Assembly (NCBI RefSeq): GCF_901875635.1
Contig: NZ_CABFMN010000082.1
Span: forward strand, 15,373 to 79,372
DNA length: 64,000 nt
Origin: Xylophilus ampelinus
Lineage (GTDB): Bacteria; Pseudomonadota; Gammaproteobacteria; Burkholderiales; Burkholderiaceae_C
Direction: 5' to 3'
The position numbers and the translations under genes were made by a program. Below, piece after piece: positions 1 through 9,015 of the stretch (position 1 is its first letter; every line of letters starts with the position of its first letter). Below the pieces are notes generated by a model. It was not told the DNA's origin. It saw only the letters and a program-made list of their open reading frames with translations, and ran no database searches.

Positions 1-189
1 CACCACGTAGTTGACCTTCTGCCCGCCGATGGTCTTGGGCATCAGCGCGATGGTGTTCTTCTGCGGGATGCCGAGCGATGCGGCCGGGCCGGTGGTCGAC
101 AGCGTGACGCCGACGGTGAGGTCGGCCCAGGACAGGCCGGCTGCGCAGGCCAGCGCCACGGCGGCCAGGGCTTGGATCTTGAACTTCAT
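1..189 (-). CDS. ABC transporter substrate-binding protein, N-terminal part (runs off left edge)
   Basis: Only the first 63 codons are in the window. They read as a Sec signal peptide (charged MKFK start, alanine/leucine core, cut near SWA-DLTVG) followed by the opening of a periplasmic binding fold of the branched-chain amino acid type (VGVTLSTTGPAASLGIP). An AAGGAG ribosome site lies just before the ATG at 189. It follows the TetR gene of the paa operon after a 79-base AT-rich gap, so it may start a transporter operon for an aromatic acid. Substrate is inferred from position only; the rest of the gene lies outside. Confidence 0.8.
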   Translation of the reverse strand, partial: MKFKIQALAAVALACAAGLSWADLTVGVTLSTTGPAASLGIPQKNTIALMPKTIGGQKVNYVV

Positions 190-268
190 GGTTGCGTCTC
201 CTTGGGTTTGAGCGGAAGCGGACAATAATTTAATAAGTTAAATATCTGCCTGGAATAGATTGAAACAC

Positions 269-892
269 CTAGACACTTGACGACGCCGCGAGTTCCGGCG
301 CCTTGACGGCCGGCAGGCCGCCAAGGAACAGGTCGGCCACCACCAGCGCCATGTCCTCGTAGTCCAGGGGCCCCTCGGGCTTCATCCAGGTGAACATCCA
401 GTTGATCATTCCGAAGAGCAGCATGGTCAGCGGCATGCCCATCACGGTGCTTCCCAGGTCGGGCCGCAGCGCGACCACCGCCTGCGCGAATCCCCGCACC
501 ACGGCACGCTCCTGGTCCAGCACGCGCTGGCGGTCCTCCGGCTCGAGGAACTTGACGTCCTCGGTCAGCACACGGTGCGCACTTTGCGCGGTGGCGTACT
601 CGCGCACCAGGCTCAGGATCAGCTCGCGCATGCGGGCCTCGGGGCCGAGCCCGCGTGCGGCGACCTCCTCCACGATGGCCGCCAGCCGGGTGACGTGCGC
701 CTCGGCGATGCTCACCAGCAGCGTGTACTTGTCCTTGTAGTAGTGGTAGAGCGTGGCCTTCGACAGACCGCAGGCCTCGGCCACCTGGTTCATGGACGTG
801 GCGGGGTAGCCGCGCCGCGCGAACAGCAGGCCGGCCTGCTCCAGGATCATCTCGCGCTGGTCGTCGTAGCCCGCCGCCCGTCCTCTGGCCAT
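269..892 (-). CDS. paaR: TetR-family regulator, PaaR type
   Basis: 207 residues. The N-terminal helix-turn-helix (about residues 28-60, with GLSKATLYHYYKDK) is typical of TetR repressors; the rest is an all-helical ligand domain. It starts 12 bases after the paaE stop and so sits at the end of the paa operon. By analogy with betaproteobacterial TetR-type PaaR proteins it probably represses the operon and is released by phenylacetyl-CoA. A 12-base palindrome over the paaG promoter (7273-7284) is the likely binding site. The family is clear from sequence; ligand and target are inferred. Confidence 0.85.
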   Translation of the reverse strand: MARGRAAGYDDQREMILEQAGLLFARRGYPATSMNQVAEACGLSKATLYHYYKDKYTLLVSIAEAHVTRLAAIVEEVAARGLGPEARMRELILSLVREYATAQSAHRVLTEDVKFLEPEDRQRVLDQERAVVRGFAQAVVALRPDLGSTVMGMPLTMLLFGMINWMFTWMKPEGPLDYEDMALVVADLFLGGLPAVKAPELAASSSV

Positions 893-904
893 CTGCGTGC
901 TCCT

Positions 905-1990
905 TCAGCGTTCGTCGAAGGACAGCACCACGCGTTCCGTCGTCGGATGCGCCTGGCAGGTCAGCACGAAGCCGGCCGCCACCTCGGCCTTGTCGAGCGC
1001 GAAGTTGCGCTCCATGCGCACATCGCCCTCGATGACCTTGGCGCGGCAGGTGCCGCACACGCCCGAGGTGCACGAGTACGGCACCTCCAGCCCCGCGGCC
1101 GAGGCGCAGTCCAGGATGCTCGGCTGGTCGCGCAGGAACTCGATCTCGCGGCGCAGGCCGTCGCGCACGATGACCACCTTGGCGCGCTCGGCATCGCCCG
1201 GCCGCGCCTCGTGCATCACGGCGCCCACCGGCGCTGCAGCCGGCTGCGCGATGCCGAAGCGCTCGATGTGGATCGCCGAATCGGGCACGCCCGCGGCGCG
1301 CAAGGCGGCCTCCGCCTCGTCGTTCATCTGGAACGGGCCGCAGATGTAGGCATGGTCGATGCTCCACGCCGGCACCAGCGTGGCCAGGAACTCGCCCAGC
1401 TTGGCGCAGTCGAGGAAGCCCATGTTGATCGGCGCATCCGTGTGCTCGTCCGAGAACACGTGGTGCAGCACCAGCCGCGTGAGGTACCGGTTCTTCAGGT
1501 CTTCCAGCTCCTCCTTGAACATGGTGGAGCGCAGCTGGCGGTTGCCGTAGATAAGCGTGAAGCGGCTGCCGGGTTCGCGCGCCAGCACGGTCTTCATGAT
1601 CGACAGGATGGGCGTGATGCCGCTGCCGCCCGCGATGCCCAGGTGGTGCCGCCGCTCGTCAGGCGCCAGTGGCACGTGGAAGCGGCCCTGCGGCGCCATG
1701 ACGCTGATCTCGTCGCCGGGCCGGAGCGCCTCGTTGATCCAGTTCGAGAACACGCCGCCGCGCACCTTGCGCACGCCCACGCGCAGCACGCCGTCGTCGA
1801 CGCCGGCGCAGATCGAGTAGGAGCGCCGCAGGTCCTGCCCCTCGATCCGCTTGCGCAGCGTGAGGTACTGGCCCTGGGTGAAGCCGAAGGTGTCGCGCAG
1901 CTCGGGCGGCACCTCGAAGCTGACGATGACGGCTTCCTGGGTGTCCGGCTCCACGGCCTGGACTTTGAGCGAATGAAACAGGGTGCTCAT
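905..1990 (-). CDS. paaE: phenylacetyl-CoA epoxidase reductase subunit PaaE
   Basis: 361 residues. PaaE passes electrons from NADPH through FAD and a 2Fe-2S centre to the diiron PaaAC oxygenase, which makes ring-1,2-epoxyphenylacetyl-CoA in the cytoplasm. Visible are the FAD motif RRSYSI (about 55-60), a nicotinamide domain with GGSGITPILS, and a C-terminal plant-type ferredoxin domain with Cys307, Cys312, Cys315 and Cys345. The ATG at 1990 overlaps the paaD stop as ATGA, which fixes the start; the longer open frame upstream belongs to other genes. Confidence 0.95.
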   Translation of the reverse strand: MSTLFHSLKVQAVEPDTQEAVIVSFEVPPELRDTFGFTQGQYLTLRKRIEGQDLRRSYSICAGVDDGVLRVGVRKVRGGVFSNWINEALRPGDEISVMAPQGRFHVPLAPDERRHHLGIAGGSGITPILSIMKTVLAREPGSRFTLIYGNRQLRSTMFKEELEDLKNRYLTRLVLHHVFSDEHTDAPINMGFLDCAKLGEFLATLVPAWSIDHAYICGPFQMNDEAEAALRAAGVPDSAIHIERFGIAQPAAAPVGAVMHEARPGDAERAKVVIVRDGLRREIEFLRDQPSILDCASAAGLEVPYSCTSGVCGTCRAKVIEGDVRMERNFALDKAEVAAGFVLTCQAHPTTERVVLSFDER

Positions 1991-2517
1991 AGAGGCTTGA
2001 AATATTCGAAGGGCTCGCGGCAAGCGACGCAGCGGTACAGCGACTTGCACGCGGTCGACCCGAAGGCCGACAGGCGCTCGGTGCGCTCGCTGCCGCAGCG
2101 CGGGCAGGCCACCGCGGGCACCGCCGCACGGCGGCCGACGATGCGGATGGGCACGCCCTCCCCCGCCGCGGCCGCGCCCGGCGGCGCGATGCCGTATTCG
2201 CGCAGCTTGCGGCGGCCATCGGCGCTGATCCAGTCGGTGGTCCAGGCGGGTGCACGCTGCAGCGTGGCCCGCGCCGGCCCCAGTCCGGCGGCGGCCAGCG
2301 CATCGAGCACGCTCTGCTCGATGACCTCCGTCGCCGGGCAGCCGGAGTAGGTCGGCGTCAGCACCACCTCGAGCGCATCGCCGCATTCGCGCACGTCGCG
2401 CACGATGCCCAGGTCGCACACCGACAGCGCCGGCACCTCGGGGTCAGGCACCTCGGCCAGCACCGCCCAGGCGCGCTCGACGCGCGCCGAGGCCTGCTCG
2501 ACCGGCACAGCCGTCAC
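1987..2517 (-). CDS. paaD: phenylacetyl-CoA epoxidase maturation/assembly protein PaaD
   Basis: About 176 residues. The N-terminal half is a MIP18/DUF59 domain (PDPEVPALSVCDLG, TPTYSGCPATEVI), a fold of iron-sulfur and metal-centre assembly factors. The C-terminus is a zinc ribbon with Cys138, Cys141, Cys163 and Cys166. PaaD is needed for an active epoxidase, probably in centre maturation. I chose the GTG at 2517, which overlaps the paaC TGA as GTGA; a second GTG directly upstream at 2520 is equally possible. The 3' end overlaps paaE by four bases. Confidence 0.92.
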   Translation of the reverse strand: MTAVPVEQASARVERAWAVLAEVPDPEVPALSVCDLGIVRDVRECGDALEVVLTPTYSGCPATEVIEQSVLDALAAAGLGPARATLQRAPAWTTDWISADGRRKLREYGIAPPGAAAAGEGVPIRIVGRRAAVPAVACPRCGSERTERLSAFGSTACKSLYRCVACREPFEYFKPL

Positions 2518-3287
2518 CACACGCCCCCCGGGTAGGCGCGCTGCAGGTGCTGCATCTCCGCCAGGATGAAGCCCATGTGCTCGCTGTGCACACCGCGCTT
2601 GCCGGTGCTCAGGAACTTGGAGGCAGCAGGCACGGGCAAGTCCGCCTCGGCCAGTACCTCGGCCATCTGCGATTCCCATTCGGCGCGCAGCTCGCTCCAG
2701 CGCGGCCCGAGGCCGCTGTCCGCCGCTGCCTCGTCCACCGCGTCGTCGGCGAAGAACTCGGCCGCATAGGGCCAAGCCGTGTCGAGCGCGGCCAGCATGC
2801 GGCGGCGCGACTCGGCCGTGCCGTCGCCCAGGCGCACCACCCAGTCGGCCGAATGCTGCTGGTGATAGCGCGCCTCCTTCACGGCCTTGGCGGCGATGGC
2901 TGCCAGTTCGGGATCCGACGAGGCCTGCAGCCGCGTCCACAGCAGCCGGAAGAAGGTGGCGGCCATCGCGTTGCGCAGCACGGTGAAGGCGAAGTCCCCG
3001 CGCGGCAGTTCGACCAGCGTGGCGTTGCGGTAGTCGCGCTCCTCGCGCAGGAAGGCGAGCTGGTCCTCGTCATGGCCCGCGCCCTCGGTGGCGCCGGCAT
3101 GCGAGAGCACGGCACGCGCCTGGCCCACGAGGTCGAGCGCCATGTTGGCCAGGGCGATGTCTTCCTCCAGCACCGGCGCATGGCCGGTCCATTCGCCCAG
3201 GCGCTGCGCGAGGATCAGCGCGGTGTCGCCGATGCGCAGCAGGTACTGCGTGGCGAGGTCGTCGGCGACGGCGATCGATGGCTGCAT
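2514..3287 (-). CDS. paaC: phenylacetyl-CoA epoxidase structural subunit PaaC
   Basis: 257 residues, the family size. PaaC is a ferritin-like helical protein related to PaaA but without a working diiron centre; it forms the PaaAC core that binds phenylacetyl-CoA. The start MQPSIAVADD at 3287 follows the paaB stop by 13 bases. An in-frame extension upstream is shadow sequence inside paaB. The end overlaps the paaD start (GTGA), so translation of the two is probably coupled. Confidence 0.94.
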   Translation of the reverse strand: MQPSIAVADDLATQYLLRIGDTALILAQRLGEWTGHAPVLEEDIALANMALDLVGQARAVLSHAGATEGAGHDEDQLAFLREERDYRNATLVELPRGDFAFTVLRNAMAATFFRLLWTRLQASSDPELAAIAAKAVKEARYHQQHSADWVVRLGDGTAESRRRMLAALDTAWPYAAEFFADDAVDEAAADSGLGPRWSELRAEWESQMAEVLAEADLPVPAASKFLSTGKRGVHSEHMGFILAEMQHLQRAYPGGVW

Positions 3288-3300
3288 GTCAGTGCCGTCC

Positions 3301-3606
3301 TCACATATGGTCGACCGCGCCGGGCAGTCGGTAGAAGGTCGGGTGGCGGTACACCTTGTCTTCCATCGGGTCGAAGTACATGTCCTTGTCGCCCGGGTCG
3401 CTGGCCACGATCTGGTCGGCGCGCACCACCCACACGCTGGTGCCCTCCTGCCGGCGCGTGTAGACGTCGCGCGCCAGTTGGATCGCCATCTTGGGGTCGG
3501 CCGCATGCAGGCTGCCGCAGTGCTTGTGGTCCAGGCCGGCCTTGGTCCTCACAAAGACCTCCCATAGAGGCCATTCGGCGCCTTCGGGTTTCGCTTGCTC
3601 GTTCAT
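3301..3606 (-). CDS. paaB: phenylacetyl-CoA epoxidase subunit PaaB
   Basis: 101 residues, the usual small PaaB. It opens [20 protein letters not shown], close to known PaaB proteins, and bridges PaaAC units in the epoxidase assembly. The ATG overlaps the paaA stop by four bases (ATGA), so the two are translationally coupled. The in-frame extension upstream is shadow inside paaA. Confidence 0.94.
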   Translation of the reverse strand: MNEQAKPEGAEWPLWEVFVRTKAGLDHKHCGSLHAADPKMAIQLARDVYTRRQEGTSVWVVRADQIVASDPGDKDMYFDPMEDKVYRHPTFYRLPGAVDHM

Positions 3607-4613
3607 GCGGCCTCCTCGAATCGTTGCTGTTGCTTCTCGGCGTGGGCCAGCGCGGCCTCGCGCACCCAGGCGCCGTCGTCCCAGGCCTTCACCCGCGCGG
3701 CCAGGCGCTCGCGGTTGCAGGGGCCGTCGCCGGCGATGACGTTCCAGAACTCGTCCCAGTCGATGGCGCCGAAGTCGTGGTGCTGGCGCTCCTCGTTCCA
3801 CTTCAGGTCGGGATCGGGCAAGGTGACGCCCAGCACCTTCGCTTGTTCGACCGCGGCGTCGACGAACTTCTGGCGCAGCTCGTCGTTCGAGATGCGCTTG
3901 ATGCCCCAGCGCATGGACTGCGCCGAGTTGGGCGACTGGTCGTCCGGCGGGCCGAACATCATCACCGAGGGCCACCACCAGCGGTTGACGGCGTCCTGCA
4001 CCATCGCCTTCTGCGCCTGGGTGCCGTGCTGCATCATGGTCAACAGGCTCTCGAAGCCCTGGCGCTGATGGAAGCTCTCCTCGCGACAGATGCGCACCAT
4101 CGCGCGCGCGTAGGGCGCATAGGAGCAGCGGCAGATGGGCACCTGGTTCATGATCGCGGCGCCGTCAACCAGCCAGCCGATGGCACCGACGTCGGCCCAG
4201 GTGAGCGTCGGGTAGTTGAAGATCGAGCTGTACTTGGCCTTGCCGGTGTGCAGCGCATGCAGCATCTCGTCGCGCGAGGTGCCCAGCGTCTCGGCCGCGG
4301 CGTAGAGGTACAGGCCGTGGCCGCCCTCGTCCTGCACCTTGGCGAGCAGGATCGCCTTGCGCTTGAGCGTCGGCGCGCGGCTGATCCAGTTGCCCTCGGG
4401 CAGCATGCCCACGATCTCGGAATGCGCATGCTGGCTGATCTGCCGCACCAGCGTCTTGCGGTAGTGGTCGGGCATCCAGTCCTTGGCCTCGATGAAGGCG
4501 CCGTCGTCGATGCGCGCGTCGAAGCGCGCCTCCAGCATCGCCTGCTCGGCCGAACGCACCGGCTTGCGGTCCTCGGCGTCCTTGCCGAGCGTGTCCATGG
4601 CTTGGGTGTACAT
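3603..4613 (-). CDS. paaA: phenylacetyl-CoA 1,2-epoxidase catalytic subunit PaaA
   Basis: 336 residues, the diiron oxygenase subunit that epoxidises the ring of phenylacetyl-CoA. Two ferritin-like metal motifs are visible, E96-x2-H99 (in VQDEGGHG) and E179-x2-H182 (in REESFHQRQ). I chose the ATG at 4613 because AAGGAG sits six bases before it; a TTG two codons upstream directly abuts that ribosome site and is unlikely. The gene follows paaK by 18 bases and overlaps paaB. Confidence 0.96.
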   Translation of the reverse strand: MYTQAMDTLGKDAEDRKPVRSAEQAMLEARFDARIDDGAFIEAKDWMPDHYRKTLVRQISQHAHSEIVGMLPEGNWISRAPTLKRKAILLAKVQDEGGHGLYLYAAAETLGTSRDEMLHALHTGKAKYSSIFNYPTLTWADVGAIGWLVDGAAIMNQVPICRCSYAPYARAMVRICREESFHQRQGFESLLTMMQHGTQAQKAMVQDAVNRWWWPSVMMFGPPDDQSPNSAQSMRWGIKRISNDELRQKFVDAAVEQAKVLGVTLPDPDLKWNEERQHHDFGAIDWDEFWNVIAGDGPCNRERLAARVKAWDDGAWVREAALAHAEKQQQRFEEAA

Positions 4614-4631
4614 CGTCAACTCCTTGAGGGT

Positions 4632-5948
4632 TCAGCGCGCCTTCGCACGCTGGTCGAACACGCGGCGGGCCTTGCCGGTCAGCGTGCGCTCGATGGCATC
4701 GGGCGGCAGCACGCTGACCACGGTGCTGATGCCCACCAGGGTCTTGATGCGCTGCTGCACCCAGGAGGCGATCTCGCTCACGGGCGCGGCGGCAGCGCCT
4801 TCGGGCTGCAGCTCGCAGCGCACTTCGACCTCGTCCAGGTGGCCTTCGCGCCGCACCTGCAGCTGGTACTGGCCCGAGAGCTGAGGGTGCGCCAGCACGA
4901 TCTCCTCGATCTGCGTAGGAAAGACGTTCACGCCGCGGATGATGAGCATGTCGTCGCTGCGGCCGACGATCTTGCCCATGCGCCGGAAGGCGCGCGAGGT
5001 GGGCGGCAGCAGCCGCGTGAGATCGCGCGTGCGGTAGCGCACGATGGGCAGGGCTTCCTTGGTGAGGGTGGTGAAGACCAGTTCGCCCTCCTCGCCGTCG
5101 GGCAGCACCTCGCCCGTGTCGGGGTCGATGATCTCGGGGTAGAAGTGGTCTTCCCAGATCACCGGGCCGTCCTTCGATTCGATGCATTCGCTCGCCACGC
5201 CGGGGCCCATCACTTCCGAGAGCCCGTAGATGTCGACCGCGTCGATGCCGGCCCTGGCCTCGATCTCCCGGCGCATGGCCTCGGTCCAGGGCTCGGCGCC
5301 GAAGATGCCGACCTTCAGCGAAGACTCGCGCGCGTCGAGGCCCTGCCGCGCGAACTCCTCGACGATGACCTGCATGTAGCTGGGCGTGACCATGATGATC
5401 GAGGGCTGCAGGTCGCGGATGAGCTGCACCTGCTTCTCGGTCTGGCCTCCCGACATCGGGATGACGGTGCAGCCCAGCCGCTCGGCGCCGTAGTGCGCAC
5501 CCAGGCCGCCGGTGAAGAGGCCGTAGCCGTACGAGACATGGACGAGGTCGCCCGCGCGCCCGCCCGCAGCACGGATGGAGCGGGCCACCAGGTCGGCCCA
5601 GCGGTCGATGTCGCCCTGCGTGTAGCCCACCACCGTCGGCTTGCCAGTGGTGCCCGAGGAGGCATGGATGCGCGCAAGCTGCTCGCGCGGCACGGCCAGC
5701 AGGCCGAAGGGGTAGTTGTCGCGCAGGTCGCTCTTGACGGTGAACGGGAACTTCGACAAGTCCGACAGGTGCTTCAGGTCGGACGGGTGCACACCCTTTG
5801 CGTCGAAGGCGCGGCGGTAGTGCGGCACGTTCTCGTAGGCATGCGCGAGCGTGGCGCGCAGCCGCGTGAGCTGCAGGGCCGCGATCTCGTCGCGGCTGGC
5901 GGTCTCGATCGGCTCCAAGTCGCCGGGGGCGGGGCGCTTGACGGGCAT
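4632..5948 (-). CDS. paaK: phenylacetate-CoA ligase
   Basis: 438 residues, matching the family. It activates phenylacetate with ATP and CoA, the entry step of the pathway. Seen are the adenylation P-loop SSGTTGKPTVVGYT (about 111-124), the core motif YGLSEVMGPGVASEC, the YRTRDLTR segment, and a C-terminal half ending in a GKARRV-type lysine region. It lies between paaI and paaA in one transcription unit, 25 and 18 bases from its neighbours. Confidence 0.96.
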   Translation of the reverse strand: MPVKRPAPGDLEPIETASRDEIAALQLTRLRATLAHAYENVPHYRRAFDAKGVHPSDLKHLSDLSKFPFTVKSDLRDNYPFGLLAVPREQLARIHASSGTTGKPTVVGYTQGDIDRWADLVARSIRAAGGRAGDLVHVSYGYGLFTGGLGAHYGAERLGCTVIPMSGGQTEKQVQLIRDLQPSIIMVTPSYMQVIVEEFARQGLDARESSLKVGIFGAEPWTEAMRREIEARAGIDAVDIYGLSEVMGPGVASECIESKDGPVIWEDHFYPEIIDPDTGEVLPDGEEGELVFTTLTKEALPIVRYRTRDLTRLLPPTSRAFRRMGKIVGRSDDMLIIRGVNVFPTQIEEIVLAHPQLSGQYQLQVRREGHLDEVEVRCELQPEGAAAAPVSEIASWVQQRIKTLVGISTVVSVLPPDAIERTLTGKARRVFDQRAKAR

Positions 5949-5973
5949 GGGATGTCTCCTTGATGTCTTGGTT

Positions 5974-6411
5974 TCAGCGCGGCACGGCCGGGCGGCCCTT
6001 GGCCGTGTACGACCGGCCGCGGAAGATCGCGATGCGCTCGCCCTTCTGGTTCGTCACTTCGACGTCGTACACGCCGGTGCGCCCGGCGCGGGAGACCTCG
6101 GCGCAGCGGGCCGTCAGCACGTCGCCCAGGCGGCCCGGCGCCACGAAGTCGACGCTGAAGCCCGAGGCCACGGTGAGCTCGTCGTAGGAATTGCAGGCGT
6201 AGGCGAAGGCCGAGTCGGCCAGCGTCGAGATCAGGCCGCCATGGCAGATGTCGTGGCCATTGAGCATGTCCTCGCGCACCGCCATGGTCACGGTCGCCTG
6301 GCCGGGCGCGATCTCGGTCACGGCGATGCCCAGGGCCTGCAGCGCCCGGTCGTTGGCGAACATGCCGCGGCGCACGTGCTCGGCAACTTGTTGTGCGGTG
6401 GAGTCGCTCAC
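5974..6411 (-). CDS. paaI: PaaI hotdog-fold acyl-CoA thioesterase
   Basis: 145 residues with a single hotdog domain (NGHDICHGGLISTLADSAFAYA carries the HGG motif and catalytic Asp region). PaaI hydrolyses ring-hydroxylated phenylacetyl-CoAs and rescues CoA from dead-end epoxidation products. The start is a GTG at 6411, three bases after the paaG stop, giving MSDSTAQQVAEH. It is part of the paa operon. Confidence 0.93.
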   Translation of the reverse strand: MSDSTAQQVAEHVRRGMFANDRALQALGIAVTEIAPGQATVTMAVREDMLNGHDICHGGLISTLADSAFAYACNSYDELTVASGFSVDFVAPGRLGDVLTARCAEVSRAGRTGVYDVEVTNQKGERIAIFRGRSYTAKGRPAVPR

Positions 6412-6414
6412 GGC

Positions 6415-7212
6415 TCAACGGTCCTTGAACACGGGGGCACGGCGCGCGCCGAAGGCGGCCACGCCCTCCTGATAGTCGTGCGCGCGACCGAGTTGGCTCT
6501 GCAGGCGTGCCTCAGCGTCGAGGGCGTCCTCGATCGCGAGCGAGGGCGCGGCATCGATTGCCGCGCGAGTGGCGGCCAGTGCCGCCACCGGCATGGCAGC
6601 CAGGCGGGTGGCCAGCGCGGCGGCCTCGTCGGCCACGGCCGCATCGTCCACGCAGCGCCAGATCAGGCCGATGCGCTCGGCCTCCTCGGCGGGCAGCTTG
6701 TCACCCAGCATCGCCAAGCCCAGTGCGCGGGCGCGCCCCACCAGCCGCGGCAGCAGCCAGGTGCCGGCGGTGTCGGGCACCAGCCCGATCTTCGCAAAGG
6801 CCTGGATGAAGCTGGCCGAACGACCGGCGAGCACGAGGTCGCAGCACAGCGCCAGGTTGGCACCGGCGCCCGCCGCCACACCATTGACGGCCGCCACTAC
6901 CGGCACCGGGAAGGTCTTCAGGCGCAGCACCAGCGGCCGGTAGAAGCGGGCCACCGTGTCGCCCAGGTCCTTGGGTGCGCCGCCGGGCTCGGGCGCCACC
7001 GCGGGATCGGCCAGGTCCTGTCCGGCGCAGAAGCCCCGGCCAGCGCCGGTCAGCACCAGCGCGCGCACCTGCGGGTCGGCGGCAGCCGACTCGAGCGCGG
7101 CCATCAGCTCGGCGTGCATGGCCTGCGTGAAGCTGTTGAGCGCCGACGGGCGGTTCAGCGTCAGCGTGCGCACGGGGCCGTTCGTGCTCTGCAGCACCAG
7201 GGCGTCGGACAT
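6415..7212 (-). CDS. paaG: epoxyphenylacetyl-CoA isomerase PaaG (crotonase family)
   Basis: 265 residues, crotonase fold. PaaG turns the ring epoxide into the seven-membered oxepin-CoA and also acts as an enoyl-CoA isomerase later in the pathway. Motifs include GRGFCAGQDL, where the Asp is the PaaG-type catalytic region, and AAVNGVAAGAGANLAL forming the oxyanion hole. The ATG at 7212 is the natural start. This is the first gene of the operon; its promoter and a palindromic operator lie at 7273-7317. Confidence 0.92.
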   Translation of the reverse strand: MSDALVLQSTNGPVRTLTLNRPSALNSFTQAMHAELMAALESAAADPQVRALVLTGAGRGFCAGQDLADPAVAPEPGGAPKDLGDTVARFYRPLVLRLKTFPVPVVAAVNGVAAGAGANLALCCDLVLAGRSASFIQAFAKIGLVPDTAGTWLLPRLVGRARALGLAMLGDKLPAEEAERIGLIWRCVDDAAVADEAAALATRLAAMPVAALAATRAAIDAAPSLAIEDALDAEARLQSQLGRAHDYQEGVAAFGARRAPVFKDR

Positions 7213-7272
7213 GGGGCGTCTCCGGGTCTTTGGGGTTCTGTGACAGAGTTGGGTCGAAGAAAATACTTTCGA

Positions 7273-7284
7273 CCGACCGGTCGG
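7273..7284. promoter_or_regulatory. putative PaaR (TetR) operator
   Basis: A perfect 12-base palindrome, CCGACCGGTCGG, lies where the paaG transcript should start, just downstream of the -10 box at 7288-7293. Size, symmetry and place fit a TetR repressor site. The likely repressor is the TetR protein at 269-892. Assignment is inference. Confidence 0.65.
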
Positions 7285-7287
7285 CAG

Positions 7288-7317
7288 ATCATAGAATCCC
7301 CGACGGTGTTGACGCAA
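7288..7317 (-). promoter_or_regulatory. sigma-70-like promoter of the paa operon
   Basis: Read on the minus strand: -35 TTGCGT (7317-7312), 18-base spacer, -10 TATGAT (7293-7288). Transcription would begin near 7281, inside the palindrome, as expected for repression by a TetR protein. The leader would be about 70 bases. Confidence 0.55.
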
Positions 7318-7399
7318 GTCAAGCTCCCCCGTGAAAACCCGGGGCCCGCCGCCATTGCCAGCGATGGCCGGCGCGCCCGCATCAGGAGACATTCAGCCC

Positions 7400-8002
7400 A
7401 TGCCCTGCTACGCCATCGATGGAGTGGTCCCCGTGGTGGACCCGAGCGCCTACGTGCATCCCACCGCCGTGCTGATCGGCGACGTCATCGTCGGCCCCGG
7501 CTGCTATGTCGGGCCTTCCGCCTGCCTGCGCGGCGACTTCGGCCGCATCGTGCTGGAGACCGGCTCCAACGTTCAGGACACCTGCGTGGTGCATGGCTTC
7601 CCGGCCCACGACACGGTGGTGCGTGAGAACGGCCACATCGGCCATGGCGCGGTGCTGCACAGCTGCATCGTGGGCCGCGACGCGCTGGTGGGCATGAACG
7701 CGGTGGTGATGGACGACGCGGTGATCGGCGACCGCGCCATCGTCGCCGCCTGCGCATTCGTGCCGGCCGGCACGCAGGTCCCGCCCGAGGTGCTGGTGGC
7801 CGGCGTGCCGGCGAAGGTCAAGCGCCCGCTGACCGAACAGGAGATGGCCTGGAAGCACGAAGGCACCCTCACCTACCAGGACCTCACGCGCCGCAGCCTG
7901 GCCAGCCTGCGCGAGGTGGCGCCGCTGTCGCAGGTCGAGGCCGACCGGCCGCGCCTGCAGGCGCCGGACGTGAAGCCGCTGATCTCCACCAAGCGTGGCT
8001 GA
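7400..8002 (+). CDS. paaY: PaaY-like gamma-carbonic-anhydrase-fold protein
   Basis: 200 residues of left-handed beta-helix hexapeptide repeats ([21 protein letters not shown] and onward), with metal-ligand histidines in [17 protein letters not shown]. PaaY proteins near paa operons act as thioesterases on ring-hydroxylated CoA esters. The ATG at 7400 is preceded by AGGAGA; an in-frame GTG at 7331 lacks a ribosome site and would run into the promoter region. Divergent from paaG across the shared operator, so probably controlled with the pathway. Confidence 0.85.
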   Translation: MPCYAIDGVVPVVDPSAYVHPTAVLIGDVIVGPGCYVGPSACLRGDFGRIVLETGSNVQDTCVVHGFPAHDTVVRENGHIGHGAVLHSCIVGRDALVGMNAVVMDDAVIGDRAIVAACAFVPAGTQVPPEVLVAGVPAKVKRPLTEQEMAWKHEGTLTYQDLTRRSLASLREVAPLSQVEADRPRLQAPDVKPLISTKRG

Positions 8003-8037
8003 GCGCAACCGAATTCACCACCCGCAAGGAGACTCCG

Positions 8038-8349
8038 ATGATCCGTTTCAGTGTCATGTACCCGCACACGCCCGGTGCGCGTTTCGACCACGACTACTAC
8101 CGGGAGAAGCACATGCCCCTGCTGAAGGCGCGCCTGGGCGAGGTCTGCCGCAGCTACCAGATCGACAAGGGACTGGCCGGCGGCGCGCCAGGATCGACGC
8201 CGGTGTACGAGGCGATGTGCCACATCCTGTGCGATTCTTTGGAGGCCTTCGAGGCGGCCTTCGGCCCGCATGCCAGGGAAATCCGCGGCGACATCAAGAA
8301 CTACACGGACATCGCGCCCGTGATGCAGATCAGCGAGGTCGTCGCCTGA
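8038..8349 (+). CDS. EthD-domain protein
   Basis: 103 residues of the EthD/dimeric alpha-beta barrel type, opening MIRFSVMYPHTPGARFDHDYYREKH, with the family's D-x2-Y-Y-x2-K-H-P/M pattern. Members often serve as small helpers or lyases beside aromatic degradation genes. It lies 35 bases after paaY and 79 before a cupin gene, with a good AAGGAG site, so the three may form one plus-strand unit opposite the paa operon. Function unknown. Confidence 0.8.
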   Translation: MIRFSVMYPHTPGARFDHDYYREKHMPLLKARLGEVCRSYQIDKGLAGGAPGSTPVYEAMCHILCDSLEAFEAAFGPHAREIRGDIKNYTDIAPVMQISEVVA

Positions 8350-8428
8350 ACCAGCGCAGGGCACCGCCGGCAGGAATGCTTTATGCGTGCTGCGACGCAG
8401 CATCCCCCTCACTGCCAAGGAGTGCCCC

Positions 8429-8851
8429 ATGTTGGATCGGACGGCAACGAAGTTCTCCCATGTGAAACCCGGCGACACCGATTACGTCGGCGGCGGCCTG
8501 CGCGACTTCTTCCTCTACCGTGACCTCGGCATCGCCGACGCCACGCACGGCAAGGTGATCGCGCACCTGGTCAAGGCCAACATGCCCCCCGAGAAGGGCA
8601 CGGGCTGGCACCGCCACGAGGCGGACTTCCAGATCGTGATCATGGTCAAGGGCTGGGCCAAGTTCATGTACGAGGACAAGGAGACGCTGGTGGAAGCCGG
8701 CGACGTGGTGCACCAGCGCCCCGGCATCCGGCACTACCTCTTCGACTACTCGCCCGACATGGAGTACCTGGAGATCGTGTCGCCGGCCGACTTCAAGAGC
8801 GTCGACGTCGAGCCCGCGGCCGAGGTGCCCGAGCCCACGCCCTGGAAATGA
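8429..8851 (+). CDS. cupin-domain protein
   Basis: 140 residues. A single beta-barrel with the cupin metal motif (GTGWHRHEADFQIVIMVKG, then GDVVHQRPGIRHYLFDYS), giving two or three histidine ligands and a glutamate. The ATG at 8429 has AAGGAG eight bases upstream; the longer frame has none. Third gene of the PaaY-EthD-cupin group. It may act on a phenylacetate-related intermediate, but no substrate can be read from sequence. Confidence 0.82.
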   Translation: MLDRTATKFSHVKPGDTDYVGGGLRDFFLYRDLGIADATHGKVIAHLVKANMPPEKGTGWHRHEADFQIVIMVKGWAKFMYEDKETLVEAGDVVHQRPGIRHYLFDYSPDMEYLEIVSPADFKSVDVEPAAEVPEPTPWK

Positions 8852-8880
8852 ATCCCGAGCGCCGCAGCGCCCGGGCACAT

Positions 8881-8947
8881 TTCGCTATCTTTTTCATAGC
8901 TGGTGGCGCCCGTCCCGCGGGCGCCGGAGCCACTTTTCTCTTGAAAA
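8881..8947 (+). repeat. Comamonadaceae-type intergenic palindromic repeat, copy 1
   Basis: Head GCTATC...ATAGC stem, a GGCGCCCG/CGGGCGCC hairpin, then an ACTTTT...TTGAAAAT tail. Same family as the copies near 16.4, 25.0, 27.8, 34.4, 43.1 and 48.7 kb. Lies between the cupin gene and the GbsR-type gene. Confidence 0.75.
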
Positions 8948-9015
8948 TCCGCGCGGCAGCCGGCTGACGTCCTGCACCGCGGTGCGCGCGGTGCCGAGCA
9001 AGCGTGGCCCGCCCG

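Noticed and set aside
2547..5963. A plus-strand open frame of 1138 codons opposite paaA-paaK
   Set aside because: Shadow of several minus-strand paa genes with clear homology; no own motifs or ribosome site.
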